This document shows positions 13,837 through 25,493 of a stretch of DNA of 64,000 nucleotides, in pieces. The position numbers and the translations under genes are program-made. Below the pieces are notes generated by a model. That model ran no database searches and was not told the DNA's origin. It saw only the letters and a list, made by a program, of their open reading frames with translations. Every line of letters begins with the position of its first letter. Position 1 is the stretch's first letter. The DNA is from Ecdyonurus torrentis. Its lineage: Eukaryota > Arthropoda > Insecta > Ephemeroptera > Heptageniidae. The stretch spans positions 5,750,886 to 5,814,885 of the forward strand of contig OX439132.1 in assembly GCA_949318235.1 (NCBI GenBank), written 5' to 3'.

Positions 13837-14435
13837 TATGGTTAATTTATGGAATTGTATTTTCTTATCCAGAAGAAATTATTTGTATCAATAATATAAT
13901 GTGACAATAATTGCATTCGTATGCTAATGAATCTTGAATCATACATTTTTTTTTTTAAAATAAAGCGACAATCTTCCTTTATGAGTTGTATTGTAACTAT
14001 ATATTATATAAACAAAGAAGTAAAAAGATCGCAAAATTTCATTCCAAAACAACATAAAAAGTTGATACATTTCATTTTAAAATATATAAATTTAATTAGT
14101 TTCACATTGAGAAAATAATAATTATGGTAATTCATAATAATTAATAATGTTCTTATTTTTCACAGGTGTCCCTGGATTCTAGAGTACGAGAAATAGTTAA
14201 TAAAAACATGGTAGATCCAACCCCTCATACATTTGATGAGGCTCAACTTCAGATCTACACGCTCATGCATAGAGACTCGTATCCAAGGTTCATAAACTCA
14301 CATATATTCAAGAGGCTAGCACAAATTAATAATAATTCTTCTGTGACACCACAATGTGCTGGTTCATCACATTCACCAACAGGAGGCAGCACTAGTCAAC
14401 AAGGAACTTCTTCACGTAAAGAAAGTTTTGCGTAG
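7697..14435 (+). CDS. RGS20-like: RGS protein, RZ (RGS17/19/20) subfamily, 5'-partial, four exons
   Basis: Predicted GTPase-activating protein for Gi/o/z-class G-protein alpha subunits, acting at the cytosolic face of membranes. Four exons (7697-7783, 10174-10235, 11968-12134, 14166-14435) join in frame through GT-AG introns into 194 visible residues. The RGS domain spans about residues 38-155: SWGHSFDRLMK helix, EYSEENILFWLACEEL (62-77), YEDYISILSPKEVSLDS (94-110), and DEAQLQIYTLMHRDSYPRF ending at 147. The strong match to vertebrate RGS17/19/20, including Ser at position 107 where RGS4 has Asn128, places it in the RZ group. The cysteine-string N-terminus of that group is not visible and must lie on upstream exon(s), probably left of the window. 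The tail (159-194) is Ser/Thr/Gln-rich and ends in SFA. Whether it is the RGS17, 19 or 20 orthologue cannot be said; invertebrates often have one gene for all three. Confidence 0.95.
8548..8640. repeat. Dispersed repeat copy in RGS intron 1
   Basis: CATTAAAAAGCTCGTTCTAA..TTGCAATG..CGCTAAATTTGAAGG..TATGTTATCACAATCGTG parallels the tandem units at 58490-58716. Confidence 0.45.
9050..9092. repeat. (GCAA/GCGA)n tetranucleotide tract, RGS intron 1
   Basis: Alternating GCAA and GCGA units. A related (GCTT)n tract lies at 59149-59178. Confidence 0.8.
10174..10235 (+). CDS. RGS20-like: RGS gene, second visible coding exon
   Basis: 62 bp after the acceptor ttatttttcag, ending at GCAG|gtaaga. It encodes PTLDDIRSWGHSFDRLMKSA, the start of the RGS fold; vertebrate RZ proteins have the similar SWAQSFDKLM here. 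Reading on into the intron is open for a further 145 bp, but the consensus donor and the fit of the next exon show that this read-through is not the protein. Confidence 0.92.
10236..11967 (+). other. RGS intron between visible exons 2 and 3
   Basis: 1732 bp, dominated by CT and GA microsatellites (10612-11053). A G+C-richer patch at 11525-11660 (ATGACGGACGCCGCACGC...) opens a 31-codon frame without a donor. No function is assigned. Confidence 0.85.
10612..10806. repeat. (CT)n microsatellite with (TCTCTG)n interruption, RGS intron 2
   Basis: About 195 bp of pyrimidine repeat with nine regular TCTG steps in its middle. Translated on the other strand it gives RERERE/RETERQ runs, which are not protein. 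A shorter (CT)n (10934-10959) and an opposite (GA)n (11021-11053) follow. Confidence 0.95.
11968..12134 (+). CDS. RGS20-like: RGS gene, third visible coding exon (core of RGS domain)
   Basis: 167 bp after the acceptor ttttatttcag and before the donor AAAGAG|gtatga. CG completes an Ala codon begun in the previous exon, and 55 codons follow. It contains the G-alpha-contacting EYSEEN segment, the FWLACEEL helix and the IYEDYISILSPKE segment. The exon ends in phase 0. Confidence 0.96.
13418..13732. mobile_element. Possible MITE with ACTGGCCTCAAAATT ends, RGS intron 3
   Basis: ACTGGCCTCAAAATT at 13418 is mirrored by AATTTTTTGAGGCCAGT ending at 13732. The interior is unique in the window and carries a TTAACCCTAGAA string at 13646. 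No clean target duplication is seen. Confidence 0.45.
13757..13831. repeat. (TA)n microsatellite, RGS intron 3
   Basis: About 75 bp of pure TA, 25 bp after the possible MITE ending at 13732. Confidence 0.98.
14166..14435 (+). CDS. RGS20-like: RGS gene, last coding exon and stop
   Basis: 270 bp after the acceptor ttatttttcacag, ending at TAG (14433-14435). It encodes VSLDSRVREIVNKNM, PTPHTFDEAQLQIYTLMHRD and SYPRF, the end of the RGS domain. The Asp and Arg of DSYPRF match the G-alpha-binding Asp163 and Arg167 of RGS4. A low-complexity Asn/Ser/Thr/Gln tail closes with RKESFA. Confidence 0.96.
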   Translation: MSLDSRVREIVNKNMVDPTPHTFDEAQLQIYTLMHRDSYPRFINSHIFKRLAQINNNSSVTPQCAGSSHSPTGGSTSQQGTSSRKESFA

Positions 14436-14520
14436 TGTTTCTTTTCTTATTTCTTTCTTTTTTTTTAAATTGTTTGATGTTTTTTCTCGCCAAAAAGTTT
14501 TTAATTAGAAACTTAATAAT

Positions 14521-14526
14521 AATAAA
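14521..14526 (+). terminator. Candidate proximal poly(A) signal of the RGS gene
   Basis: AATAAA 86 bases after the stop codon. In DNA this A-rich the hexamer occurs often by chance, and many more lie downstream, so the true 3' end is not fixed by it. Confidence 0.25.
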
Positions 14527-14683
14527 ATAAAAATATATTATATATATAATAAAAAAAAAACACAAAACAAACAATCTAGTCCTGATATTAATGTACCAAA
14601 AATATTATATAAAAAAAATCTACATTATTATAGAAACAAAAAAACACTGATATGTAGATTTTTGAAAGTGATTAAAAACATAA

Positions 14684-14714
<31 letters not shown>

Positions 14715-14962
14715 CATACAATATAATGATAAAAAATTTCAATCAAATCTAATAATAAATTTAAGTGGAAAAAACAAACTATATTGTGACCTGTATGTAA
14801 TTTTCATAATAACTCATTTTAATAAAATACAAGAAAATAAATTGGGATATTTAAATGATCTATGTGTAAATTAGTAAATATACTAAAGATTGAGATTTTA
14901 TTGGTACATTACAAAAGAAACAGAATACAAATTTAAAGAATCATATTATATATAAATATGTA

Positions 14963-15104
<142 letters not shown>

Positions 15105-16403
15105 CAAGTCATTATTTATTGATAGATAATGACAAAAATAAGCTTTAATAAAATCCATAATGTCTAATTATTTATAAATTAGACATTGATTATTAATATA
15201 GAAATAATAATATATAAATATGTAAACAGTTGAGTGTTTGTTTTTCTTCGCGCTTGTCAAGAAAATTATAGAAAAAAATAAAAACAATAAGTTACCAAAA
15301 TAAAATAAAAAAGTGACTTTAAACTGTGTAATAAACTGTTTTTTTGATAAAAAAAAAATACAGAATTACAAAGTTGTGTGGTGTGTTATAGCCAAAAAAA
15401 TAAATAATAATAATAATAAAAAGAGTAGATTTGCACGATTTTCGGTGCAAAAGAAAAAAAATCAAGATAGCAACGATTTCGCTCTTATACTGCTGCATGT
15501 GTTGATGACTCAAAAAAAAAAAAAGTAAAATAAAAAAATGTTAAAAAATGATATCAAAATTGAAGTTAATTTCTTATTTAGTCAAAGATCGTCGATTAAA
15601 AAAATATATAACAATATCAGAATTTGACTAAACGGTCTAAAATGGAACGGCCTATGCTTGACAAAAATAATGGAAAAAAAAAAAAAAAAAAAAAAAAAAA
15701 GGGAAAAAAAGCTGACTATGTTATTTTATGGCATAATATGATAAGTTTTTAGTCACACCTACATATATGATACCAAAAAATATACATACATATATATATA
15801 TAAAGTGCCAAAGAGTATACTAGAAATTTTAATAATAAAAATTACAAATTCAAATAGTATAAGGATAAATAAATTATTTTTGTCTCTTTAAAAAATATAT
15901 ATATAAAAGGAAATTAATAAACAATATTGATGTCATTTTTTAATTGCCTATATAACGCACAAATTTTAATCTTTATGAAAACAAAAATTAATTCGGTCTT
16001 TTTAAAAAAACAAAAAACAATGTTAAGTTTAAAATAACCCCCCCCCCCCAAAAAAAATTGTCATTTTATAATGTTGTTCTTTATATATAATTTAATTTAC
16101 AATATATGACATTCAAAGTTAATTTTTGTTTAAAGTTACTAAATATAACAATAAAATTAATTAATTTTAAAAGTCATGCATTTAAATATGGTTTATCTCT
16201 AGTCTTTTATATAAATTATATTATTGTTGAAATAATTATATAAAAAAATATTTGTTTACTATAATGTATAAAAAAAATCATTTATTTCTTAAATCTGTAT
16301 TAATAATTTTTAATTATTTTTAATTCTATTTTGTATAATATTTATCATAAGTACATCGCATTTATTTACATAATATTTTAATAAGGCCTATAATTATTAT
16401 TAA

Positions 16404-17565
16404 AGGCGTAGAACACCCTCAGGACCAAAATATGATAAATAAGCACATAAATTGTACATACTAGGCTCATATAGTGGTAATACCGTTGATTGCACCCTTC
16501 TGGTTGATTTTCCAAGTATTTTAGGTTGAAAATTGTAACGGTTCTCTTTGCGGGTTCGTTTCGTCACACGATACTCCGCTTTTCTAGCAGTTTCAAGTAT
16601 AGATAAAATCTTTTTTTCTATTGGCTGACAATAAAATTGCGCGAAAGATGTTTGAAACGTTTATAACACATTTTCCTTTTCAACACTGATTATATTATTC
16701 TTGATCTCTGTGGTTGTAATTATGATACACATACTTCACAATGATACATAATATTATTACAATTACTATATATACTGTTATGATGCGCAACGTCTCTAAA
16801 TGAGTGTCAATGAACCCCCCGGTCCCCGCAATGCACTAAACTGCAAACACGCGTACAGATCGGGCAGGCGGCAGGCGGCAGGCTACAAGGAACAAGGAAC
16901 AAGGAAGTAGCGATCACCACAGCATAGGGGAGGGGGGAGAGAGCTACTAAAAACAAAGAGCAGCACGGACGATATACCGCGTGCCTTTGCCTCTCAAAGG
17001 AGAGCTGCTCTAGAGCTCCAACCTGGCTCCAACCCCCTCCCCTATGCTGTGGTGATCGCTACTTCCTTGTTCCTTGTTCCTTGTAGCCTGCCGCCTGCCG
17101 CCTGCCCGATCTGTACGCGTGTTTGCAGTTTAGTGCATTGCGGGGACCGGGGGGTTCATTGACACTCATTTAGAGACGTTGCGCATCATAACAGGATATA
17201 TAGTAATTGTAATAATATTATGTATCATTGTGAAGTATGTGTATCATAATTACAACCACAGAGATCAAGAATAATATAATCAGTGTTGAAAAGGAAAATG
17301 TGTTATAAACGTTTCAAACATCTTTCGCGCAATTTTATTGTCAGCCAATAGAAAAAAAGATTTTATCTATACTTGAAACTGCTAGAAAAGCGGAGTATCG
17401 TGTGACGAAACGAACCCGCAAAGAGAACCGTTACAATTTTCAACCTAAAATACTTGGAAAATCAACCAGAAGGGTGCAATCAACGGTATTACCACTATAT
17501 GAGCCTAGTATGTACAATTTATGTGCTTATTTATCATATTTTGGTCCTGAGGGTGTTCTACGCCT
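16404..17565. mobile_element. Foldback transposon with 533-bp arms, TTAA target site
   Basis: Arms 16404-16936 and 17033-17565 are inverted copies; reading them against each other I find one mismatch. They enclose a loop of about 96 bp (16937-17032). The ends read AGGCGTAGAACACC, and TTAA flanks both sides (16400-16403, 17566-17569), as in piggyBac-type insertion. The arms become G+C-rich toward the centre and contain short tandem heptamers (GGCAGGC and AAGGAAC). No transposase reading frame is present. Confidence 0.9.
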
Positions 17566-17569
17566 TTAA

Positions 17570-20500
17570 ATAATGTCCAGCACAAGTAATTAATTATTTT
17601 AATTAAATGTTTATGTCATTAAACCATAATAATTATTTCTAGGCCAAAATAAATCAATTATAAATCTGTTACCATAAAACCATTTCAATCAACGAAAAAA
17701 AAAAATTCTATATAAGTTTATTTTAATTTTTTGTTAAATTAATACAAATAGCTTTAATAATATATTATATGTATTTTATAAAAATATAATTGGTAAATAT
17801 AAATTTAATTTATACAAAAGTTGCAATAATATTAAGTAATAGAGTTTTCTTTTTATAAATTTGTTTATTGTAATTAATATTATTATTGTTATTTGTAAAC
17901 TAAAAATTAATTTCAGAACGATACAGGCATTAAAATAAGCTTATATCTCTATTGAGGCATCTTGGAAAAGACAAAGTTAAAAAAAATATTGTACGAAACA
18001 AAAGAGAGAAAAAACAAACTAAGGAAATATAATAAATATATTATATAATATAAAAAAATGACTCAATAATATATGTATGAAAAAATATATTATATGATAA
18101 TTGTTGTAGTAAATTTAATGACTTTTGGAATGCATGATGATATCATTATTGATAATAAACACCACAATATTATATAACAAAAAAATACGAAGACAAAATA
18201 TGTACATATTAAAATAAAATTGTATACATAAGATTGTTTTTTTTTCTTTAGTGTAAAAAATGTACTTTTAAAAATATAATTTTTCAATTGTATATATACA
18301 ATAATTACATGATTTCAAATTTGAAAAAGAAGGAGAAAAAAATTAAAAAGTTTTTATACTAGCAAAATTTTATGTCTTTTAAAAATAATACATTAAAATT
18401 GTAAAGAAAATTGTAAAGCTTTTATTATGGAATAAAATTTTGGCTATATAAAAATAATGCATATTATGAACTGTAATATCAAATTTTGGTGTACTGTACA
18501 TAAATTTTTATGAAATTGAATCAAACAATTTGAAATGTGTAATTATTGTTACAAAGATGCCAAGAAATAATCAACATTTTATTACTATTCATTTGTAAAT
18601 ATAAATACAAGTTACCATTGTAAGTTATTATGAATATAGTCAATCGTTAACATATTTTTAACAAACTAGTCTGATGGTAAAAAAAAAAAAAAAGAAAAAA
18701 GAAAAGAAAAAGAAAGTATAATTGAGTGCTAATAAAACCCCGAAATCAATAATAACAATAAATAATTATATTGTGTATATTATATAATTAAAAAATATAT
18801 ATATTAATAATTTATATAGTAATTAAAATGTTGAATATTTTTGGTGTTTTTTTAAAATTGCATTTTATTTAATAGTATTAAAATTTGTGACGCATATTGT
18901 TCCCAAAATTGATTTTTTTTTGTTTCCCACCCTATATCAACACAATTTATTGTTGAAAAAAAAAATTATAAAAAAAAAAAAACATTGTTGTCTAGCTTTA
19001 ATGTAATATATTCACGTTTTAGCAAATCAAATAATTATTAATAATTAAATATTAGGATAACAGAATTGAATTAAAAAAAATACATCAAATTATAAATATA
19101 TACACACAAAAAAGAAAGTAAAAAATTATATAATAATATACATATTAAATATTTTAAATATTTATTCGAGATATATTTTGGTAAATATTTTTGTTCTGTA
19201 AAGTTTCATCTGTAATATAAGATTTATTTATAATTTCATGATAATGTAACAATAATAATTATATTTGTATTTATTTACTGAAAAAAAAAATATCTCGGAT
19301 GAATATTTTTAACAAATCCCAGTCAATCACAATTAGCTGACATTTTAGTATAACTGAAAAATAAAAATCAATTACAATAATATAATGCAGTTTTGTCAAT
19401 TTAAAATAACAAGTTATATGGTCCACATACATTGAAAAAAAAAATGAACTGGACTTCAAGTTTAAAGTAAAAAAAAATTAAAAAATTAAAAAATTATGTT
19501 TCATTGCAAATATACATAATTTTTTGTAAAACTATAGAATTTTTACGCTAGCAATGTAATATAATATTAATATTTTTTAATTTTATAAAAATATGAAAAT
19601 ATATTTTTTTTACCTGTTATTGTAATCTTTAAGTATATCTACAGGGGAAAAAATTCAAGTATAATTGACATATTTATAAGTGTTTATGGACAAATATATT
19701 ACTTGCAGCTCTGTGGTTTTGCTGCAAGTCTTATGTTTACATTATACTTAATATCACAATGAAATATGCTATGTTAATTATGCAAAGATTACTCTAATAG
19801 GTAAAGAAAAAAATATACATACTTGAAGTTCATTTCATTATAAATATTATTTTTTATTTGTTATGTGAAACTGTTAACAAAAAATCTTAAGTTTTGATAC
19901 ATGAAATCTGTAACAATTTCTATAGTTAATTGTTTAAAAAAATTTGTCTAATTAGGTTACATCCATTATCACTAGATATATAATACGATTACAAAATATA
20001 TATTAAAAAAACAAACAATTGATATACTTTAAAAAATATATGCGGAAAAAAAAAAAAAAAAAAAAAAGAACAGAAAAAAAATATATAAATACTGTTGCAT
20101 TGGTTACTTTCCCAAAGAAGCCGAAAAAAGAAGTAAATGAAAAAAAAATGTATAAAAAAAATTATACAAGTAATCACTGTTGCTATTTGTACATTGTGTA
20201 TTAGAGGTTTGCATTACAATATATAGGATAATATATTGGTCTATGCTAATAAACTGTAATCATTTTCATTGCTGTAAAAAAGAAGAAAAAGCATAATTCT
20301 TGCCTATTTCCCCTTTCACAACCATAAAAATTAGTGCTAAAATAATATAATTTAAAAAAAAAAAATGAATCAAATTTATAAAATACATACATCTCGAATA
20401 AATGAGAACTATTCAAGTTTTTATTTTAGATTGTACCAAATTTTTTTTTCGAACATTTAATATGAAAAAAAAAAGTGTAAATAAATATATATTTCGTTGT

Positions 20501-21613
20501 TAGCATTCCTATAAATATAGAAATAAACAAAATAATAATTGTAACTTATATGTACCCTCTTTATTCTCACTTAAAATAAAAATAAAATGTGTGAAAAGAT
20601 TTTTGAACCCTTTAAAAAAACAAACCCTGAATTATTACATATTCTTAAATGTTTTTATATAAAAATGAAGAAAAAAATTGAAAAAAAAAAAGTATTTAAC
20701 AGTGTTTAATAATTATAAAAAATAAATAATAATATGCTTTCAATCCACTAATAAAATATATAAAATAATAATACATTTATTACTGCAGTACTAGAATAAT
20801 GATGCTCAATTTTTTCAAATAAAAAGCAACAATTTTACCTTGCTTTTTTGCGTCTTATATACAATAAAGACAAAGATACAATAATCTTAACAAGATTACA
20901 TTAAAATATTATTATTAACTAAAAAAAAAAAATAATAATAAGTTTTTAAAAAATAAAATATTTCAAGAATTTACGTATTCGAAATCATTTTTAATTTTTA
21001 AACATTTTTTTTTAATAACAATATTGTAATGTATGTTACTGCAGTTTTAAATATATAAATATTTTAAAATAAAAAATATATATATATTAATGGATTTAAA
21101 GCTTATATTATAATTGTTTTGTTTTTTTGTTTGTTGTGTAAGAGTGTGTGAGAGACGATGATTTGATTGATACATGCTGTACACTACTACAAAGATAAAA
21201 AAAAATGTGGACACGCATCCTTTCCTCACATAATGTATAAAATATATTAAAAAAAATGAAAAAAATAATATATAAAAATAAAAAAAATATATTATATATA
21301 AACTTAGGTTGTAACATTAAGAGTAAAAAAAAAAATGTCATTATTATTATATTTCATGTCCACTTATTTATTGTTTAAGCTATTGTAAAAAATATAATAA
21401 AATAATAATAATATGAAAGAAAACAAATGAACAAAAATAAATAATATTGATTCTTTTTTTTTTTATATACAAGGCATTACCTTTTCCCATATTTTGGTAT
21501 AAGTTAAAAAATAAGTGTATTTTAAAAAGAATACAATACAAACGTCAGTAAAAAAAAATGTTATAGATTGATAATCGGCTGCAGAGATTTTTTTTTTTTT
21601 TAGGTTTAATAAT
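17570..21613 (+). other. A-rich 3' flank or 3' UTR of the RGS gene, part 2
   Basis: About 4 kb of strikingly A-rich, low-G+C sequence with many oligo(A) runs and many AATAAA. No coding or RNA gene seen. The composition changes at the MITE starting at 21618. Confidence 0.5.
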
Positions 21614-21617
21614 TTAA

Positions 21618-21950
21618 GGGAGTAGAGGACCGACGTCGGCCATTAGACTCAAACTTTTCTCGTCAAAAAAATCTGAAATTTTGCACAATGGTGTTTCAGC
21701 TTGAGACAATTTCAAATGTATAAAAATTTTGTGGGTTCACCGTGCAAATTAATTTTATATAATTTTGTGAAATTTTAAGCCCATAAGGCCCAAGGTAAAT
21801 TTCAATAATTTTTTTCTTTTTTTTTTTGGGACGGTCAAACATCATGAAATTTTTATCACGGCTAGGTGTGACCCTCAGCTACAATATGACACTAAATTTA
21901 GACCCAAAACACTTCTAGTTTTTAAGATATAAGGTCGGTAACCTACTCCC
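21618..21950. mobile_element. MITE, family C copy 1 (GGGAGTAG ends, TTAA site)
   Basis: 333 bp flanked by TTAA (21614-21617, 21951-21954), with inverted ends GGGAGTAGAGGACCGAC and GGTCGGTAACCTACTCCC. Its interior reappears inverted at about 29251-29563. Confidence 0.85.
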
Positions 21951-21954
21951 TTAA

Positions 21955-24342
21955 ATGTTATTGACAATTTGTCAAGTTCTCTGTTAAAAATAAACAAATA
22001 ATAATTCACATTGTTTACTTGAATCCAAAGCAAGACGTAGCTTATTAGTTACGTTAAAGAAATACACAACAATTGATTTTTTATAGAATTTCGTACAAAT
22101 TTCATCTACTTAGCAGTAATAAACTTACACAAAATAAACTGGGGAAACAAAAGAAATAGTACACGTATTATATGGAAAAAAAAGAAGCAGTATTTGATCT
22201 AAATATTTGCGATCCAATTTTTTTCTGCTGCATAATTATATGAATTCTAGGTCAAATTTTAAGGCATTTTATTCTTTACTTATTTCTTTTTACTAGAAAA
22301 TTTTTAATTATTAGAAGTATTTTCTATTTTAAGATGATGGTTGACAATTTTTTTTTTTTTTAATTATCTGCTGATGTCATCAAAAATAGTAACTCAAATT
22401 GCCGTTTTGTTGACTTTAGTTTTCGCTTCTTATTTACAGTTCTTATATTATATGAAATATGAAATTTAATAGTTTTCATCAAATTAAGAGCTAAAAAATT
22501 ACACCTTACACCCTTAAAATAAATTAAACTACCATAATTTCTGGGGTTGCAAAAATGTTCAAATTATTTTCTAAAACCCGTCTAATTCAAAGGGGGTGAT
22601 GATAAATGATGATTAAAAACACTATTTGTGCATATCATGTCTAAAATGACTGAATAATGGGTCATATTTACCCTTCAAGTATGGCATTTGTCGTATTTTA
22701 GCATAGAAATCTGACCTTCAGCGCGCTGTATCTCCTTTACCGCTGGTTCAATATTAACTGTTAATATATCAAAATATTCCTTAGGATGTCTACTTTATTT
22801 GTTATTGGAACTTTATTTTGATAATTTGCATATTTTCAAACCACAGCAAATTTTTAAGATCGCGCCGCCATTGAATGTTAGTTTTCTCCCCCCTGCCACC
22901 CAAATTTTGGGCTTAGCCTTGTGAAATTCAACACACATATAACCTAATGAGTTATAAAAAATATATATTTTGAATTTTTAAAATATCTTATTTCTAACGG
23001 AAGTTATAGGTGTTTACATGAGCGCGCCAATTTTCGGATTTTTCGGGATGACGCAAGCGTTTTTGAGAGGAGGTATTTTGATATTTTGTTACTTTTAGTA
23101 CTGGGTACAAAATGTCAAAAAATCAGCTTTGGAACTATTATTTTGACCTAAGCCTAAAAAAAGCAGTGTGATGCCTACCTACACTATAATGTATGCAAAT
23201 AACAGAAAAACATACTTACTTTCTATGATGCATTGATAATACAATTTCTGTATTTACCATATTTTAATTGAAATTTATGTAAGGAAGTACTAACTAAGTA
23301 TAACTGACCACATAAAACAAGATAATCAATACAAATAAACTTACAGAATTAATTAGTAAGTTAATTAGTATAAGAGAAATATAATAATTATAAATGTGAA
23401 ATTAAAATTATTGTAAAACTCCCCAACTAAATATAAATAGAACATTTTGTGGTTAATTATTTATATTGCGCCGCATTATATATATATTTGTTTTTGTTTC
23501 TGCACCATTTAGTGCATTAACTAAAATGTCAATTTTTTCTATGGCATTTTTTTTTGTGATATATATAGACCACTTGCACTCATATTCAAAAGCCTCCATT
23601 TTTTTGGTTAGAAATACACAGGCCAGAATAGGAAAAATGCTATTTTTAATTTTTAATTTTTTTTTTATTTATTTTTTTATTTATTTTTTTTTACAAACAA
23701 ACTAAAACTTTAAGTCTCAATCGAAGCCTTATTTGTAGCTCCTAATAAGGTAGAAGATCATGAAAAAAAATAATATAAATTTATTTATGTTAAAATTGAA
23801 GGAAAATTACGTTTCACTTATGCTAGCCAATGCATTAGGCACCAAAAACATGAAGATAAAGCGCAAGGATATGAAAGGGGTATATAAGTCAAAATATTGA
23901 TTATATTTGGTTTGTTTGAAATAAACTAATTTATACCTAAAGTAAACACATTATGCCTTGATAAATTATTCTAAAATGTGATCAAGAAACAACACATTAG
24001 AATAATAACAAAACACATGAAACAAAAAATACTAACTATGGCAGGTACTTACAAGTATCGTGTATGTTGCAATAGGTACACTTTAATTTGGAAAGGTAGT
24101 TATAAACTACAATACTAGTTAATCTAAGTGAGTCACAACTTTATTGTAGCATATTGCACCTGCATTAGGTATTATTGTAGTATATTAATACCTATGTTCT
24201 ATAGGTTATGCAGAACTACTTTTTTAGGTGATTAATGTTAATGTGTCACAGGTTCGTGGTGTCGTATTTGTCAGGTCGCGGCTTGTGTCTAATAGAATTA
24301 TTTCGCCTAATATTGAGTCAAAAAAAAATATTTTAATTTCGC

Positions 24343-24373
<31 letters not shown>

Positions 24374-24740
24374 TTTTAAAAATAGCTTAAAGTAAAAATT
24401 CAATAACCTTATTAAACAAAGTATGGAAGCTAGAGAACAAAACAATTACATTTTGAGCTAAAAAAATATTTTTAATTATTTTTACAAAATATAGCACAGT
24501 AATTTGTATGGCGACATATAAATGTATGAAACAATTAATATTATGTATTTATAACGCCCAATTAAAAATATAAAGAAAATAAAACACAAATAACCACATA
24601 TAACAAGAAAAACTTGATAAGCAATATAAAAAAAACTCAAATTAATTATGAAAATTAATTAAAATTAGAGATATAATAATTATAATTAGAATAAATATAA
24701 TACGTAATAACAAAGATAAGTAAAACTGATAAATTCAGTA
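21955..24740. other. Intergenic DNA between RGS and lectin genes
   Basis: No gene supported. 22680-23170 is less A+T-rich (GCGCGCTGTATCTCCTTTAC, GATCGCGCCGCCATTGAATG, GAGCGCGCCAATTTTCGG) and looks like an old transposon, without ends I could define. Poly(A) run at 24342-24369. Confidence 0.5.
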
Positions 24741-24749
24741 TATAAAAAG
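24741..24749 (+). promoter_or_regulatory. TATA box of the C-type lectin gene
   Basis: TATAAAAAG lies about 30-40 bases upstream of a region (about 24771-24780) that would be the transcription start, and about 95 bases upstream of a consensus splice donor. The order TATA box, short leader exon, donor, intron, signal-peptide exon is coherent. A chance TATA in AT-rich DNA cannot be excluded. Confidence 0.55.
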
Positions 24750-24770
24750 AGCAATTGGCCCCAAATATAT

Positions 24771-24840
24771 TTACATTGTACCTCAAGACACTGAGAAGTC
24801 AGGTAAAACTTCAACATTCAGAATACAGCACAGAAGTTTG
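24771..24840 (+). other. Predicted 5' UTR exon of the C-type lectin gene
   Basis: A leader of about 70 bases with no ATG, ending at a perfect donor, TTTG|gtaagtat. An earlier weaker donor, TCAG|gtaaaa, lies after 24802. The partner acceptor would be ttctag at 25781-25786, two bases before the start codon. The 946-bp intron between them contains a 318-bp MITE and a TA-cored palindrome. The start point is inferred from the TATA box, not seen. Confidence 0.45.
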
Positions 24841-24849
24841 GTAAGTATA

Positions 24850-24945
24850 CACGGGAAACAAACCCTAATATTTATGCTAGCTCATTTTGAGCACAAATTG
24901 TTCAATATGGCATACTTTATGCTATAATGACATAAATGAAGGATA
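24850..24945. repeat. Short TTATGCTA-type repeat at start of lectin intron 1
   Basis: Begins TACACGGGAAAC just after the leader exon donor and contains ATTTATGCTAGC and CTTTATGCTATAATG. Probably a degraded member of the 51.2-kb repeat type. Confidence 0.35.
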
Positions 24946-25040
24946 ATTGAATTATGTAAACTATTATTTCTGTGTCATGAACTATGTTGTGAACGTGGTT
25001 GCGAATAAGAATATTGAGTCAGGTAGTTCAAAGTAACATA

Positions 25041-25358
25041 AGCTCGTTCTATAAACTACACACAAATATTGAGCCAGCTTCGAAAATGTTCCTTTCTTAT
25101 AAACAGCTGATTATGACGTCGTTACCTGTTTACTACGTTTATACGTATGGTTGATCATTTTTATTTCTTCTTTTAGACTTTTGATATTGATAAGAATGAA
25201 AGAAACTTCACAAAAAAAAGTTCCAGTCTCAATATGTGACTCACTTTTATCGGCTCAAAAAAAAAAAAAAAAAAAAAAGATCAACCAATGAACGTGTTTT
25301 ATTTTGTTGGTCAGCCAATCACTGTTATTGAGATTCACTTTACTTTACAGAACGAGCT
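25041..25358. mobile_element. MITE, family A copy 2, in lectin intron 1
   Basis: A 318-bp copy of the element at 3715-4027 in the same orientation, with one substitution in the left end (TTCTATAAA) and the flanking repeat ATA (25038-25040, 25359-25361). It lies in the intron between the predicted leader exon and the signal-peptide exon. Confidence 0.85.
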
Positions 25359-25367
25359 ATACAGTAT

Positions 25368-25406
25368 GTTACAACAAGCATTGGTCTTGTCAAACCATTT
25401 ACAATA

Positions 25407-25454
<48 letters not shown>

Positions 25455-25493
25455 TATTGTAAATGGTTTGACAAGACCAGCGCTTGTTGTAAC
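25368..25493. mobile_element. Palindromic element with (TA)n core, lectin intron 1
   Basis: Left arm 25368-25410 (GTTACAACAAGCATTGGTCT...) and right arm about 25451-25493 (...AGACCAGCGCTTGTTGTAAC) are near-perfect inverted copies of about 42 bp around a 39-bp TA microsatellite. It begins only ten bases after the family A MITE. Confidence 0.8.

Larger units (their letters stand above)
12135..14165 (+). other. RGS intron between visible exons 3 and 4
   Basis: 2031 bp. It holds a CpG-rich spot at 13130-13190 (CACGCGGCGGCGAC), the possible MITE at 13418-13732 and a TA microsatellite. Confidence 0.85.

Noticed and set aside
22680..23170. Less A+T-rich stretch with GCGCGCC motifs as a possible gene
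   Set aside because: No open frame or splice structure on either strand; more likely an old transposon without definable ends.
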